DNA of 64,000 nt from assembly GCF_025564065.1 (NCBI RefSeq), contig NZ_JAMGZK010000051.1, positions 124,001 to 188,000 of the forward strand, given 5' to 3'. Source of the DNA: Silvania hatchlandensis (GTDB lineage Bacteria; Pseudomonadota; Gammaproteobacteria; Enterobacterales; Enterobacteriaceae). The translations under genes and the position numbers were made by a program. The first letter of the stretch is position 1, and every line of letters starts with the position of its first letter. The notes below the pieces were generated by a model, which was given only the letters and a program-made list of their open reading frames with translations, did not search any database and was not told where the DNA came from. Of the stretch, positions 34,933-43,808 are shown one piece after another.

Positions 34933-35319
34933 ATGACCAAAGTACTCGCGACGGAAAATGCACCCGCAGCTATCGGACCTTACGTTCAGGGCGTTGATCT
35001 TGGCAGCATGATCATCACCTCTGGCCAGATCCCGGTGAACCCAAAAACCGGTGAGGTACCACACGACGTTGCCGCGCAGGCGCGCCAGTCGCTGGACAAC
35101 GTGAAAGCAATCGTTGAATCCGCAGGCCTGAAAGTGGGCGACATCGTTAAAACCACAGTATTCGTGAAAGATCTTAATGACTTCGCCACCGTTAACGCGG
35201 CCTACGAAGCGTTCTTCACCGAACACAATGCCACCTTCCCGGCACGCTCCTGCGTGGAAGTTGCGCGTCTGCCAAAAGACGTGAAAATCGAAATCGAAGC
35301 GATTGCCGTACGTCGCTAA
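34933..35319 (+). CDS. ridA: 2-iminobutanoate/2-iminopropanoate deaminase
   Basis: A 128-residue protein matching E. coli RidA: ATENAPAAIGPYVQGVDLG, ITSGQIPVNPKTGEVP, and SCVEVARLPKDVKIEIEAIAV with the active-site Arg and Glu. It hydrolyses reactive enamine/imine intermediates produced by PLP enzymes such as IlvA. CAGGAG gives the start at 34933. It follows pyrI as in E. coli and has its own strong terminator. Confidence 0.96.
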   Translation: MTKVLATENAPAAIGPYVQGVDLGSMIITSGQIPVNPKTGEVPHDVAAQARQSLDNVKAIVESAGLKVGDIVKTTVFVKDLNDFATVNAAYEAFFTEHNATFPARSCVEVARLPKDVKIEIEAIAVRR

Positions 35320-35339
35320 CAGCTGATTTTGATGAGCAG

Positions 35340-35365
35340 AAGGCAGCCCAGGCTGCCTTTTTTTA
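35340..35365 (+). terminator. ridA terminator
   Basis: AAGGCAGCC-CA-GGCTGCCTT followed by TTTTT, 20 bp after the stop: a textbook intrinsic terminator. Confidence 0.9.
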
Positions 35366-35502
35366 TTATCTGAATCCACAGAGCCAAATAACCTTCAAGC
35401 CTTTTCACTGTTCATTTTCATCGCAACTTAAAAGGACTCATTTTTTATTCCGGACAACACTACCCCGCCCAGATGCATTAATCTCTTTTAATGGAATAAA
35501 AA

Positions 35503-36954
35503 ATGAAACTGTCAAAGATTGCGTTGGCACTTGCCACTCTCACGGTGGCCTCATCGGCTTTTGCACATGGTTATGTAGAATCTCCGGCCAGCCGCGCCTA
35601 TATGTGTAAACTCGGTCAAAATATTGATTGCGGTTCCGTACAGTGGGAACCACAGAGCGTAGAACGTACCTCTGGCTTCCCCACCGGCGCCCTGCCACCG
35701 GAGGGTCAGCTGGCCAGCGCCGGTATTTCCCATTATTCCCAGCTGGATCGCCAGAGCCTGAATGCCTGGACCAAAACCCCAATTACTGCGGGTCCGAATA
35801 CCTTCGCGTGGTATCACACCGCACCACATAAAACCACCAACTGGCGTTGGTATATTACCCGGCAGGACTGGAATCCAAATAAACCGCTGACCCGCGATCA
35901 ATTTGACCTTACGCCGTTCTGTACCATTAATGGTCATGGCCAGGCACCCGCTCAGCGCCAGGAAATGAATTGTAATGTGCCACAGCGTACCGGCTATCAG
36001 GTTATTTACGCAGTATGGGAAATTGCCGATACCTCTAACAGCTTCTACCAGGCTATCGACGTTGATTTCGGTAACGGCGGCAATGTCACCCCTGACGAAA
36101 CGCCGGTTGTGGTGTCTGAATGGACCAAAACCCTCGACGGCCAGATCGCCGGTAACAACGTCAACGCTGGCGACAAAGTGATCGCACGCTTCTTTGATGC
36201 TAACGGTGAAGTGGCCTCCCTGCGCACCGCACTGACCGTCTCCTCTGCATCCCAGGGACAGGCAAGCCAGTGGTCTTACGACCTGGCGCAGGCAATCAAT
36301 GCCGCCCACAGCGACGTGCGCGTCGGTGTTAAAGATGAAAGCGGAGTGGTGAACCCGGTTCACGGCGTGAACAATGTCTACGTGAAAGAGGGCAGCACCC
36401 TGAAATCTGTCGCGATCTCTTATGAAGAGCAGCAGGCTCAGGTGAACGAAGGTATCGCAGTGACCAACGTGCAGTTCTCCAGAATCAAGAACGGCGCGGC
36501 AACCGTGACCTTCCACGTAAACACCCAGGGTGAGGTAAACCTGGAAGCGCGGGTGATGAACCACGCCGGTGCTGAGAAAGGTTATGTGAAGCAGGACATG
36601 AATAACGCCAACCAGGGCGTGAGCATGAACCTGACCGACGTGACTGCCGGTCACCACATGCTGAAATACTTCGCCACCAACAAAGATGGCGTGCTGTTCG
36701 CACAGGATGTGATCGACATGATGCTGGAGAATGACGCGTCATCCGACACCACGGCTAAATACGATTACACCTTCCCGCAGAACATTGCCTCTTATAAAGC
36801 GGGCACCGTGGTGCTGCAGCAGAAAGATGGCAAAACTTACCAGTGCAAACAAGCGCCATACAGCGGCTACTGCGTTCAGTACGCAACAACCGCGAACCAG
36901 TACGAGCCCGGTGTGGGTTCCCACTGGTCTATGGCCTGGACCCTGAAGAACTAA
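35503..36954 (+). CDS. gbpA: Chitin-active LPMO, GbpA-like
   Basis: A 483-residue secreted protein. The signal peptide ends at SSAFA (residue 21), leaving His22 as N-terminus. The AA10 LPMO domain (22 to about 205) has His22 and the second copper His (about 109, in TAPHKTTNWRWY), completing the histidine brace. Then come a GbpA2-type domain and bacterial-adhesin-like middle, and a C-terminal chitin-binding module (YKAGTVVLQQKDGKTYQCK ... VGSHWSMAWTLKN). LPMOs break crystalline chitin oxidatively; GbpA also aids attachment to chitin and mucin. It converges with the hexosaminidase gene. Confidence 0.9.
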   Translation: MKLSKIALALATLTVASSAFAHGYVESPASRAYMCKLGQNIDCGSVQWEPQSVERTSGFPTGALPPEGQLASAGISHYSQLDRQSLNAWTKTPITAGPNTFAWYHTAPHKTTNWRWYITRQDWNPNKPLTRDQFDLTPFCTINGHGQAPAQRQEMNCNVPQRTGYQVIYAVWEIADTSNSFYQAIDVDFGNGGNVTPDETPVVVSEWTKTLDGQIAGNNVNAGDKVIARFFDANGEVASLRTALTVSSASQGQASQWSYDLAQAINAAHSDVRVGVKDESGVVNPVHGVNNVYVKEGSTLKSVAISYEEQQAQVNEGIAVTNVQFSRIKNGAATVTFHVNTQGEVNLEARVMNHAGAEKGYVKQDMNNANQGVSMNLTDVTAGHHMLKYFATNKDGVLFAQDVIDMMLENDASSDTTAKYDYTFPQNIASYKAGTVVLQQKDGKTYQCKQAPYSGYCVQYATTANQYEPGVGSHWSMAWTLKN

Positions 36955-36963
36955 GCAGCCTGC

Positions 36964-36992
36964 ATGCCCGGCGGCGTAAGTTTGCCGGGCAT
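36964..36992. terminator. Bidirectional terminator of gbpA and hexosaminidase gene
   Basis: ATGCCCGGC/GCCGGGCAT, 9-bp perfect stem with an 11-nt loop and a following TTGTTGTTTT, between convergent genes. It also resembles a REP half. Confidence 0.7.
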
Positions 36993-36999
36993 TGTTGTT

Positions 37000-39384
37000 T
37001 TACTGATTGCGCGTCGCGCGCAGCAGCGTCTCCAGCGGATAGACCGCCGCAATCACCACTTCATCCTGAATCTGCGCCGCTTTATCCAGCTCGTTCTGAA
37101 TCGACGCTATCTCCGCATCATCCAGCGTACCCTGTCGCGCCACCAGATCGGTCAGCCGCAGACCAATCGCCGCCAGCTTATCCACCGTCTGAATCACCGG
37201 CTTTATCGCTTTCAGCTGATAGTTGTTCTCGGCCAGCGCCAGCGCGTCCGGGGTGTTGCTCTGCCAGCGGGTAAAGAGATGGCGCAGCGACTCCGCGCTT
37301 TCACTGTCTTCGGCATCGCTCACCAGCCTGTCGACCCAGCGATGCATCTGCCGCACGGTGTTGCTCTCCGGGGCCAGCGCATCGGCGAGGCGGTTTAACG
37401 GCTCAAACAGATCATAATTTCCGGCCTGGAACTTCAAATGGTTGCGGGTGTAATACTGGGCGGGCTCCAGCGCCTGGGCCAGAATCGTCAGCGCCAGGGT
37501 GTCGGTGGTGTTCGCCAGCCGGGTAAACTGCACCTGCTGGCGGGCGTGCTGCTGTAAACCCACCGACACCGTCGACCAGCTGTCGATCGCCTGCAGGCGG
37601 GTATACATGTTGTCGATATCGGTCACGTCCTGCGCCGACCACAGCCGCTCCGCCACCGCAAACGCCCGCGGCCACAGTTTGATGTCCAGCACCGGCGCGG
37701 CAACGTTCTCCGCCCACAGCGCAGCCTCACCCCCCAGCAGATTTGCCTGCTGGCGGGCATCCGGTACCGCCGGGGCGATCCCTTTCGGCACGGCCTCCAG
37801 CCGCTGGCCCGTCACCGGATAGCGGCTGTTACCCAGCAGGAAATAGCCGTCAATCTTGTCATCATTCACGGTAACGACCGGGCGGGTTTCGCCCATCCAG
37901 GTATCAACGCTGAACGTCACCTGGTTATCGCTGCGCCAGACGATGTCCTGCACCGCGCGACGGGATTTGCCGTTGAAGTCAATAAATCCGCGCCAGCCCG
38001 CCTCACCTTTGACAAGCGTGAAGCTGCCCTCCACCGGCTTGCCTTTCAGGCGTGGCAGGGTAAATGACCAGCTCTGGGCGCTGTCGCTGTCGGTGATCAC
38101 ATCCACATTGTTCAGCCCCTGGGGGACGATCTCGTTGCGGTAGTGGTAGGCGGTGTACTGGGGCTGATCGAGATAAAAGCCGGTGGAGAGGATACCTTTG
38201 TAGCCCTGCTTCGCCACCTCGCCCAGCGCGTCCTGCCCTTGCCAGGATTGGATCAGGATGCTTTTCGGCAGATCCGGATGGAAGATCTCATCCCAGCCCA
38301 CCATCTGACGCTGGTTTTTCTCGAGAATGGTCTCCAGTTTGCGGTTGAAGTACGCCTGCAGCGCGTGGCTGTCGGCAAGTTTGTTGTCGCGCATAAACTG
38401 CTGGATCGCCGGGTTGGCTTTCCACTGGCTGTCATCCACCTCATCGCCACCGATGTGCAGATACGGATCCGGGAAGATCGCCGCCAGTTCGCCGATCATT
38501 GCGCTGGCAAATGCCCAGGTAGCCTCTTTGGTGGGATCGAGCACCGGCTTGAGCACGCCCCAGTGGCGCTCCATCTCATATGGCCCCGGCGCGCTCATCA
38601 GCTCGGGATAGGCCACCGCGATCGACGAGGCGTGGCCCGGCATATCGATTTCAGGCACCACGCGAACACCACGCGCGGTGGCGTAGCGCACCACGTCACG
38701 CATCTGATCCTGGGTGTAGAACTGCCCATCGCTGGCCAGCTGGGTCAGCTTCGGGTAGCGCTTTGAGGCAAAACGCCAGCCCTGATCGTCGGTTAAGTGC
38801 CAGTGCAGCACGTTCAGCTTGGCCGCCGCCATGCCGTCGATCTGGCGCTTAATGTCGTCAAGCGGAATAAAGTGGCGGGCGGAGTCGAGGAGCAGGCCGC
38901 GCCACGGGAAGCGCGGGGCATCTTTGATGCTAACCCACGGCAGCGAGGTATTCTCCGGCCCGTTCTGAATCAGCTGTAACAGGGTTTCCATCGCCCGCAA
39001 TGCGCCGAAGCGGGTATTGGCGGCGATATTCACGCCACTGGCATCGACGGTGAGGGTGTAGCTCTCATCGCTGTCCGGCTTAGGCTGCGGGGCAACCTTG
39101 CGGGCAATAGCGATGGTGATGGTCGCGCTGTCGGGGTTATCGGCCTGCGGCTGGAGAGTCCAGCCGGTTTGCAGGCTGATACGCTGGCGCAAACGGCTCA
39201 CCGTATCGCCCAGATCGTCCCCGCTGACGCGCACCGAAATGTCGTGGGTAAGCACCAACACCCCGTGGGTGGCCGGGCGCTCGACGCTTGTCGGCCATGG
39301 CATCAGGGGCAGATCGCCCGCCGGGGCGGCAAGGGCAGAAGTGCCGAGCAAAAGCCCGGCGGTTAACAGGCTGTAACGCAACAT
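37000..39384 (-). CDS. Beta-N-acetylhexosaminidase (GH20)
   Basis: A 794-residue GH20 enzyme with a signal peptide cleaved after SALA (residue 19). An N-terminal GH20b domain is followed by the catalytic barrel with HIGGDEVDDSQW (Asp314-Glu315, substrate-assisted pair), DEIFHPDLPKSILIQSWQG and PEIDMPGHASSIAV. It should release GlcNAc from chitobiose-type ends in the periplasm or on the outer membrane. The last 180 residues form an extra helical domain. Converges with the LPMO gene; the pair makes a local chitin-degradation module not found in E. coli K-12 at this site. Confidence 0.9.
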   Translation of the reverse strand: MLRYSLLTAGLLLGTSALAAPAGDLPLMPWPTSVERPATHGVLVLTHDISVRVSGDDLGDTVSRLRQRISLQTGWTLQPQADNPDSATITIAIARKVAPQPKPDSDESYTLTVDASGVNIAANTRFGALRAMETLLQLIQNGPENTSLPWVSIKDAPRFPWRGLLLDSARHFIPLDDIKRQIDGMAAAKLNVLHWHLTDDQGWRFASKRYPKLTQLASDGQFYTQDQMRDVVRYATARGVRVVPEIDMPGHASSIAVAYPELMSAPGPYEMERHWGVLKPVLDPTKEATWAFASAMIGELAAIFPDPYLHIGGDEVDDSQWKANPAIQQFMRDNKLADSHALQAYFNRKLETILEKNQRQMVGWDEIFHPDLPKSILIQSWQGQDALGEVAKQGYKGILSTGFYLDQPQYTAYHYRNEIVPQGLNNVDVITDSDSAQSWSFTLPRLKGKPVEGSFTLVKGEAGWRGFIDFNGKSRRAVQDIVWRSDNQVTFSVDTWMGETRPVVTVNDDKIDGYFLLGNSRYPVTGQRLEAVPKGIAPAVPDARQQANLLGGEAALWAENVAAPVLDIKLWPRAFAVAERLWSAQDVTDIDNMYTRLQAIDSWSTVSVGLQQHARQQVQFTRLANTTDTLALTILAQALEPAQYYTRNHLKFQAGNYDLFEPLNRLADALAPESNTVRQMHRWVDRLVSDAEDSESAESLRHLFTRWQSNTPDALALAENNYQLKAIKPVIQTVDKLAAIGLRLTDLVARQGTLDDAEIASIQNELDKAAQIQDEVVIAAVYPLETLLRATRNQ

Positions 39385-39506
39385 GAATGTTCCTTATCTG
39401 ACGGGCCAAATTAAGGCAAAACATTCTGTTAACATGTGCGTAAATTAGCGTCAAGCGCGGCGGGCGACGGAGATCACAGGTTGTTGAATTTGGGAAACAT
39501 ACGGAT

Positions 39507-39637
39507 CCCCTCACCCCGGCCCTCTCCCCAAAGGGGCGAGGGAGAAAGGACGGCTCCGTGCAATCCCCTCCCCCCAGCGAAAAGACGGCTCCTCACAATC
39601 CCCTCTCCCCTATGGGGAGAGGGTTAGGGTGAGGGGC
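39507..39637. repeat. Composite palindromic repeat
   Basis: Bounded by CCCCTCACCC on the left and GGGTGAGGGG on the right, with internal CCCTCTCCCC-AAA-GGGG and CCCTCTCCCC-TAT-GGGGAGAGGG stems (39601-39623). Two diverged copies of ACGGCTCC..CAATCCCC lie between. Same family as the copies at 32.6 kb and 49.5 kb. It lies between hexosaminidase and mgtA on the minus strand. Confidence 0.8.
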
Positions 39638-39644
39638 AGGATTT

Positions 39645-42350
39645 TTACTGCCACCCATACCGGCAGCTATAAAACCCTTTCACCATCTGGGTCAGCACCA
39701 TGTACCCGGCGAGGATCGCCACCAGCCACGGGAAGTAGCTGAGCGGCAGCGCCTGTAGCTGCAGGTAGCTCGCAAGCCCCGAGAACGGCAGCGCAATGCC
39801 GAGCACCATCACCAGCGCGGTCATCACCATCAGCGGCCAGGCGGCGCGGCTCTGGAAGAACGGCACCCGGCGGGTGCGGATCATGTGCACCACCAGCGTC
39901 TGCGACAGCAGCCCCACCACAAACCAGCCGGACTGGAACAAGGTCTGATGTTCCGGAGTATTGGCGTGGAACACAAACCACATCAGGCAGAAGGTCAGAA
40001 TGTCGAAGATCGAGCTGATCGGCCCAAAGAACAGCATAAAGCGTCCAAGATCTTTCGGATTCCAGCGCTGCGGCTGCTGGATCTGCTCGTCATCGACGTT
40101 ATCAAAGGGGATCGCCACCTGCGACACGTCGTACATCAGATTCTGGATCAGCAGATGCAGCGGCAGCATCGGCAGGAACGGCAGGAAAGCGCTCGCCACC
40201 AGCACGCTGAACACGTTACCGAAGTTGGAGCTGGCGGTCATCTTGATGTACTTGAGCATATTGGCGAAGGTGCGACGGCCCTCGATCACCCCCTCCTCCA
40301 GCACCATCAGGCTCTTCTCCAGCAGGATAATGTCGGCGGCTTCACGGGCGATATCCACCGCACCGTCGACGGAAATCCCGATATCCGCCGCCCGCAGAGC
40401 AGGCGCATCGTTGATGCCATCCCCCATAAAACCAACCACGTGGCCTTCGCGTTTGAGCAGGGTAACAATGCGCTCCTTGTGCAGCGGCGTCAGGCGCGCA
40501 AACAGGGTGGTGCTCTTCGCCAGTATCGCCAGCTGGTCGTCAGAGAGATGTTCAATCTCGCTGCCGGTCACCACCACGCCCGCGTCCAGCCCCACGTCGT
40601 GGCACACTTTCGCCGCCACCAGCTCGCTGTCGCCGGTGAGGATCTTCACCGTGATGCCGCTGGCTTTCAGCGCCTTCAGCGCCGGGGCGGTGGTCTCTTT
40701 CGGCGGATCAAGAAACGCGATATAGCCTTCGAGGATCAGATCCGACTCGTCGATGCGCTGATAATCCCCCTCGCGGGCGGGCAGAATTTTGCTGCCCACC
40801 GCCACCACCCGCAGCCCCTGGCGGTTGAGGGTGTCGGTGACGCGCTTAATGCGGCGCAGCATGGTGGCGTCCAGCGGCACGATATCGCCGTTGTAGCGCA
40901 CCAGGGTGCAGACGCTGAGCATCTCCTGCAGCGCCCCTTTGCAGATAAGCTGGTGCGCATCTGCCTGCTCGCTCACCACCACCGACATGCGGCGGCGCTC
41001 GAAATCAAACGGGATCTCATCCACTTTTTGCCAGCGGGTTGAGAGCGTACGTGCCGCATCCTCTTCTACCCCTTCCAGCACCGCCACATCGAGCAGGTTT
41101 TTCAGCCCGGTCTGGTAGTGGCTGTTCAGCCAGGCGGTGTGCAGCACCCTCTCGCTGGTTTTGCCGGCGATATCGGTATGGTTCTCCAGCACAATTTTGT
41201 CCTGCGTCAGGGTGCCGGTTTTGTCGGTGCAGAGGATGTCCATCGCGCCAAAGTTCTGGATGGCGTCGAGGTGTTTGACGATCACTTTCTGTTTAGAGAG
41301 CTTCACCGCCCCGCGCGCCAGCGTGGAAGTAACAATCATCGGCAGCATTTCCGGGGTCAGCCCCACCGCCACGGAGAGGGCAAACAGCGCCGCTTCCCAC
41401 CAGTCGCCTTTGGTGTAGCCGTTGATCAGCAGCACGATCGGCGTCATCACCATCATAAAGCGGATCAGCAGCATGCTGACCCGGCCAATGCCCTGCTGGA
41501 AGGCGTTAGGCACGCTGGCCTGCTCGCTGACCCGCCCGGCCAGCTGGCCGAACCAGGTGCCGCCGCCGGTGGCGATAACGATGGCCTGGGCGGTACCGCT
41601 CACCACCGTGGTGCCCATAAAGCACAAGGTATCGCACTCAAGCGGGTTGTTCTGCTGCGGATCGCGGCTGCGCGCCACCTTCTCGACCGGCAGGGATTCG
41701 CCGGTTAACGAGGCCTGGGCGACAAACAGATCCCGCGCCTGCAGGATGCGCAGGTCGGCCGGGATCATATCCCCCGCCGCCAGTTTGATCACATCCCCGG
41801 GTACCAGCTGGTCGATGGGCAGCTCACGCCAGCCGCTTTCGCCTTTGTCGTTAATCACCCGCAGCACGGTGGCGGTGTTGCTGACCATCGCTTTTAGCGC
41901 GTCGGCGGCTTTGGTGGAGCGCGCTTCCTGAATAAAGTTAAGCAGGGTGGATATCCCGACCATCAGGCCGATGACCGCCGCCGCGAACAGATCTTCCGTC
42001 GCGTAGGAGACCCCGCCCAGTATAGTGAGCAGCAGGTTAAACGGGTTGCGATAGCAGCTCCACAGGTGGACCCACCACGGCGACGGCTTCTGCGCCGGGA
42101 TCTGATTATCGCCGTGCGCGGCGCGGGCTTTTTCCACCTCGCTGGCGTTCAGTCCTTCCGGATGGGCACTGAAGGCGCGCCAGAGTTGCGGCTCGTCCAT
42201 CGCCGCAACCTTCAGGCAGTGGTCGCTCAGCGAAGCGGGGATCGCCGCCCCGGTGATGTTTTTACCGTCTGGCAGCGGGTCGCGCTGCACCAGACGGCGC
42301 GGCAGGTGGCGGTTCAGCCGGGCAAGCAGTTGGGTGATATTTTTCAGCAT
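39645..42350 (-). CDS. mgtA: Mg2+-importing P-type ATPase
   Basis: A 901-residue P3B-type ATPase matching E. coli MgtA across its length. The phosphorylated Asp (about 376) is in CTDKTGTLT; TGES and MGDGINDAPALRAADIGIS mark the actuator and hinge. About ten membrane segments. It imports Mg2+ at low external magnesium. Control sequences upstream are all present: PhoP box, leader peptide mgtL and a long structured leader. The N-terminal 40 residues are the most different from E. coli. Confidence 0.96.
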   Translation of the reverse strand: MLKNITQLLARLNRHLPRRLVQRDPLPDGKNITGAAIPASLSDHCLKVAAMDEPQLWRAFSAHPEGLNASEVEKARAAHGDNQIPAQKPSPWWVHLWSCYRNPFNLLLTILGGVSYATEDLFAAAVIGLMVGISTLLNFIQEARSTKAADALKAMVSNTATVLRVINDKGESGWRELPIDQLVPGDVIKLAAGDMIPADLRILQARDLFVAQASLTGESLPVEKVARSRDPQQNNPLECDTLCFMGTTVVSGTAQAIVIATGGGTWFGQLAGRVSEQASVPNAFQQGIGRVSMLLIRFMMVMTPIVLLINGYTKGDWWEAALFALSVAVGLTPEMLPMIVTSTLARGAVKLSKQKVIVKHLDAIQNFGAMDILCTDKTGTLTQDKIVLENHTDIAGKTSERVLHTAWLNSHYQTGLKNLLDVAVLEGVEEDAARTLSTRWQKVDEIPFDFERRRMSVVVSEQADAHQLICKGALQEMLSVCTLVRYNGDIVPLDATMLRRIKRVTDTLNRQGLRVVAVGSKILPAREGDYQRIDESDLILEGYIAFLDPPKETTAPALKALKASGITVKILTGDSELVAAKVCHDVGLDAGVVVTGSEIEHLSDDQLAILAKSTTLFARLTPLHKERIVTLLKREGHVVGFMGDGINDAPALRAADIGISVDGAVDIAREAADIILLEKSLMVLEEGVIEGRRTFANMLKYIKMTASSNFGNVFSVLVASAFLPFLPMLPLHLLIQNLMYDVSQVAIPFDNVDDEQIQQPQRWNPKDLGRFMLFFGPISSIFDILTFCLMWFVFHANTPEHQTLFQSGWFVVGLLSQTLVVHMIRTRRVPFFQSRAAWPLMVMTALVMVLGIALPFSGLASYLQLQALPLSYFPWLVAILAGYMVLTQMVKGFYSCRYGWQ

Positions 42351-42620
42351 AATACGTTCCCCGCACCCGTCTGAACGGGCGCAGTTGATCCTTCAGGCGT
42401 GGCAAAGCCGTACCTGAGAGGCAATAGAGTTTATGCAGGGACGTCAGAACGTCACTGCCTCACGTGTCCGGCAAGGCAGTGAAAGCAGGCTTACCGGATA
42501 GTACGGGTTCTCCACAGGGGGAGAGGGGTGGGATCGGGATCCATACAGCCTCCGGTAAGTTAAAATCAGGATGTCGGCGCGCAATATAGGGATTTAGCCG
42601 TACCCTTTGTGCCGATTCGG
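42351..42620 (-). promoter_or_regulatory. mgtA Mg2+-sensing leader
   Basis: A roughly 270-nt untranslated leader between promoter and mgtA ATG, with the short mgtL ORF inside and several stems (for example TGAAAGCAGGC and CCGGCAAGGC regions near 42470-42490). In Salmonella and E. coli this leader stops transcription when Mg2+ or proline is plentiful. Position and the conserved mgtL support the same role. Confidence 0.75.
42491..42544 (-). CDS. mgtL: mgtA leader peptide
   Basis: A 17-codon ORF with GGAGG 6 bp upstream, encoding MDPDPTPLPLWRTRTIR. It matches the proline-rich start of Salmonella MgtL (MEPDPTPLP), including all three prolines, while the C-terminal half differs. Slow translation of the Pro codons under proline or charge limitation favours mgtA expression. 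Too short for routine gene calling. Confidence 0.88.
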   Translation of the reverse strand: MDPDPTPLPLWRTRTIR

Positions 42621-42643
42621 GCGATATGATAGTCCTCGTCAAC

Positions 42644-42660
42644 TAAACCGAACGTAAACC
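42644..42660 (-). promoter_or_regulatory. PhoP box of mgtA
   Basis: Read on the minus strand, GGTTTA-CGTTC-GGTTTA is a perfect PhoP direct repeat, 12-15 bp upstream of a TATCAT/CATATC -10 region. mgtA should be induced by PhoPQ. Confidence 0.88.
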
Positions 42661-42737
42661 AGACTTTACCCATTGTTAATCGACCCGCCCGATTTAGGCT
42701 TACGGGTTACTTATCGTCGCGTCACAGGGAATCAAGC

Positions 42738-43685
42738 ATGCAGAACCGCCTTACCATCAAAGATATCGCGCGCTTAAGCGGCGTGGGGAAATCCACCGTG
42801 TCGCGGGTGTTGAACAACGAAAGCGGCGTCAGCCAGCGCACCCGTGAACGCGTTGAGGCGGTGATGGATCAAAACAGCTTCTCCCCTTCCCGCTCGGCGC
42901 GCGCCATGCGTGGCCAGAGCGACAAAGTGGTGGCGATCATCGTGACCCGTCTGGACTCGCTGTCGGAAAATCTGGCCGTCCAGACCATGCTCCCGGTGTT
43001 TTACGAGCAGGGTTACGATCCGATCATGATGGAAAGCAAGTTCTCGGCGCAGATGGTGGAAGAGCATCTCGGTATGCTGCAACGGCGCAATATCGACGGC
43101 GTGGTGCTGTTTGGGTTTACCGGCATCGACGAGACGACCCTCGGCCCGTGGCAGCCTTCCCTGGTGCTGCTGGCGCGCGATGCCGCGGGCTTTGCCTCCG
43201 TGTGCTACGACGACGAAGGGGCAATTATTACCCTGATGCAGCGCCTGTACGACAGCGGCCACCGGCATATCAGCTATCTGGGCGTGCCGCACAGCGACGT
43301 CACCACCGGACAACGACGCCACGATGCCTATCTGGCCTTCTGCAAACAGCACGCCCTGCCGGTGGTGGCCTCGCTGCCCGGTCTGAGCATGAAGCAGGGC
43401 TATGAGCAGGTCGCCAGCGTGCTGACCCCACAGACTACCGCCCTGGTCTGCGCCACTGATACCCTGGCTCTTGGCGCAAGTAAGTACTTACAAGAGCAGC
43501 GCATCGACAGCCTGCAGCTGGCGAGCGTGGGGAACACCCCGCTGATGAAGTTCCTGCACCCGGAGATCATCACCGTCGATCCGGGCTACGCCGACTCCGG
43601 ACGCCAGGCCGCCGCGCAGCTGATCGAGCAGATTAACGGTCGCAGCGAACCGCGCCAGATCGTCATTCCCGCCACCCTGTCCTGA
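42738..43685 (+). CDS. treR: Trehalose operon repressor
   Basis: A 315-residue LacI-family repressor matching TreR: HTH LTIKDIARLSGVGKSTVSRVLN, then an effector domain typical of the trehalose-6-phosphate binder. It represses treBC in the absence of trehalose-6-P and is probably antagonised by trehalose. AGGGA precedes ATG 42738. treB follows after a 123-bp gap that holds a perfect operator. Confidence 0.93.
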   Translation: MQNRLTIKDIARLSGVGKSTVSRVLNNESGVSQRTRERVEAVMDQNSFSPSRSARAMRGQSDKVVAIIVTRLDSLSENLAVQTMLPVFYEQGYDPIMMESKFSAQMVEEHLGMLQRRNIDGVVLFGFTGIDETTLGPWQPSLVLLARDAAGFASVCYDDEGAIITLMQRLYDSGHRHISYLGVPHSDVTTGQRRHDAYLAFCKQHALPVVASLPGLSMKQGYEQVASVLTPQTTALVCATDTLALGASKYLQEQRIDSLQLASVGNTPLMKFLHPEIITVDPGYADSGRQAAAQLIEQINGRSEPRQIVIPATLS

Positions 43686-43725
43686 GCCTCCTGAGAGGCT
43701 TTATTGTGATCGCCACCTGATTTCG

Positions 43726-43737
43726 GGAACGTTCCCA
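43726..43737 (+). promoter_or_regulatory. TreR operator
   Basis: GGGAACGTTCCC, a perfect 12-bp palindrome with central CG, 72 bp upstream of treB. It matches LacI-family operators and the TreR site style. Confidence 0.85.
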
Positions 43738-43808
43738 TTTTCCGCGTTACGCTGAAAGAGTAGGCTTGCCTCCAGTTCATAACCCCCTCCCATCTGTCAT
43801 GAGGCTTC

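Noticed and set aside
39885-41042. 385-codon plus-strand frame inside mgtA
   Set aside because: Antisense shadow of mgtA, which has full P-type ATPase motifs.
42460-42642. 60-codon minus-strand ORF in the mgtA leader
   Set aside because: The real short gene there is mgtL in another frame with GGAGG and the MDPDPTPLP signature.
43706-43722. CRP site upstream of treB
   Set aside because: TGTGATCGCCACCTGA has only one good half-site.
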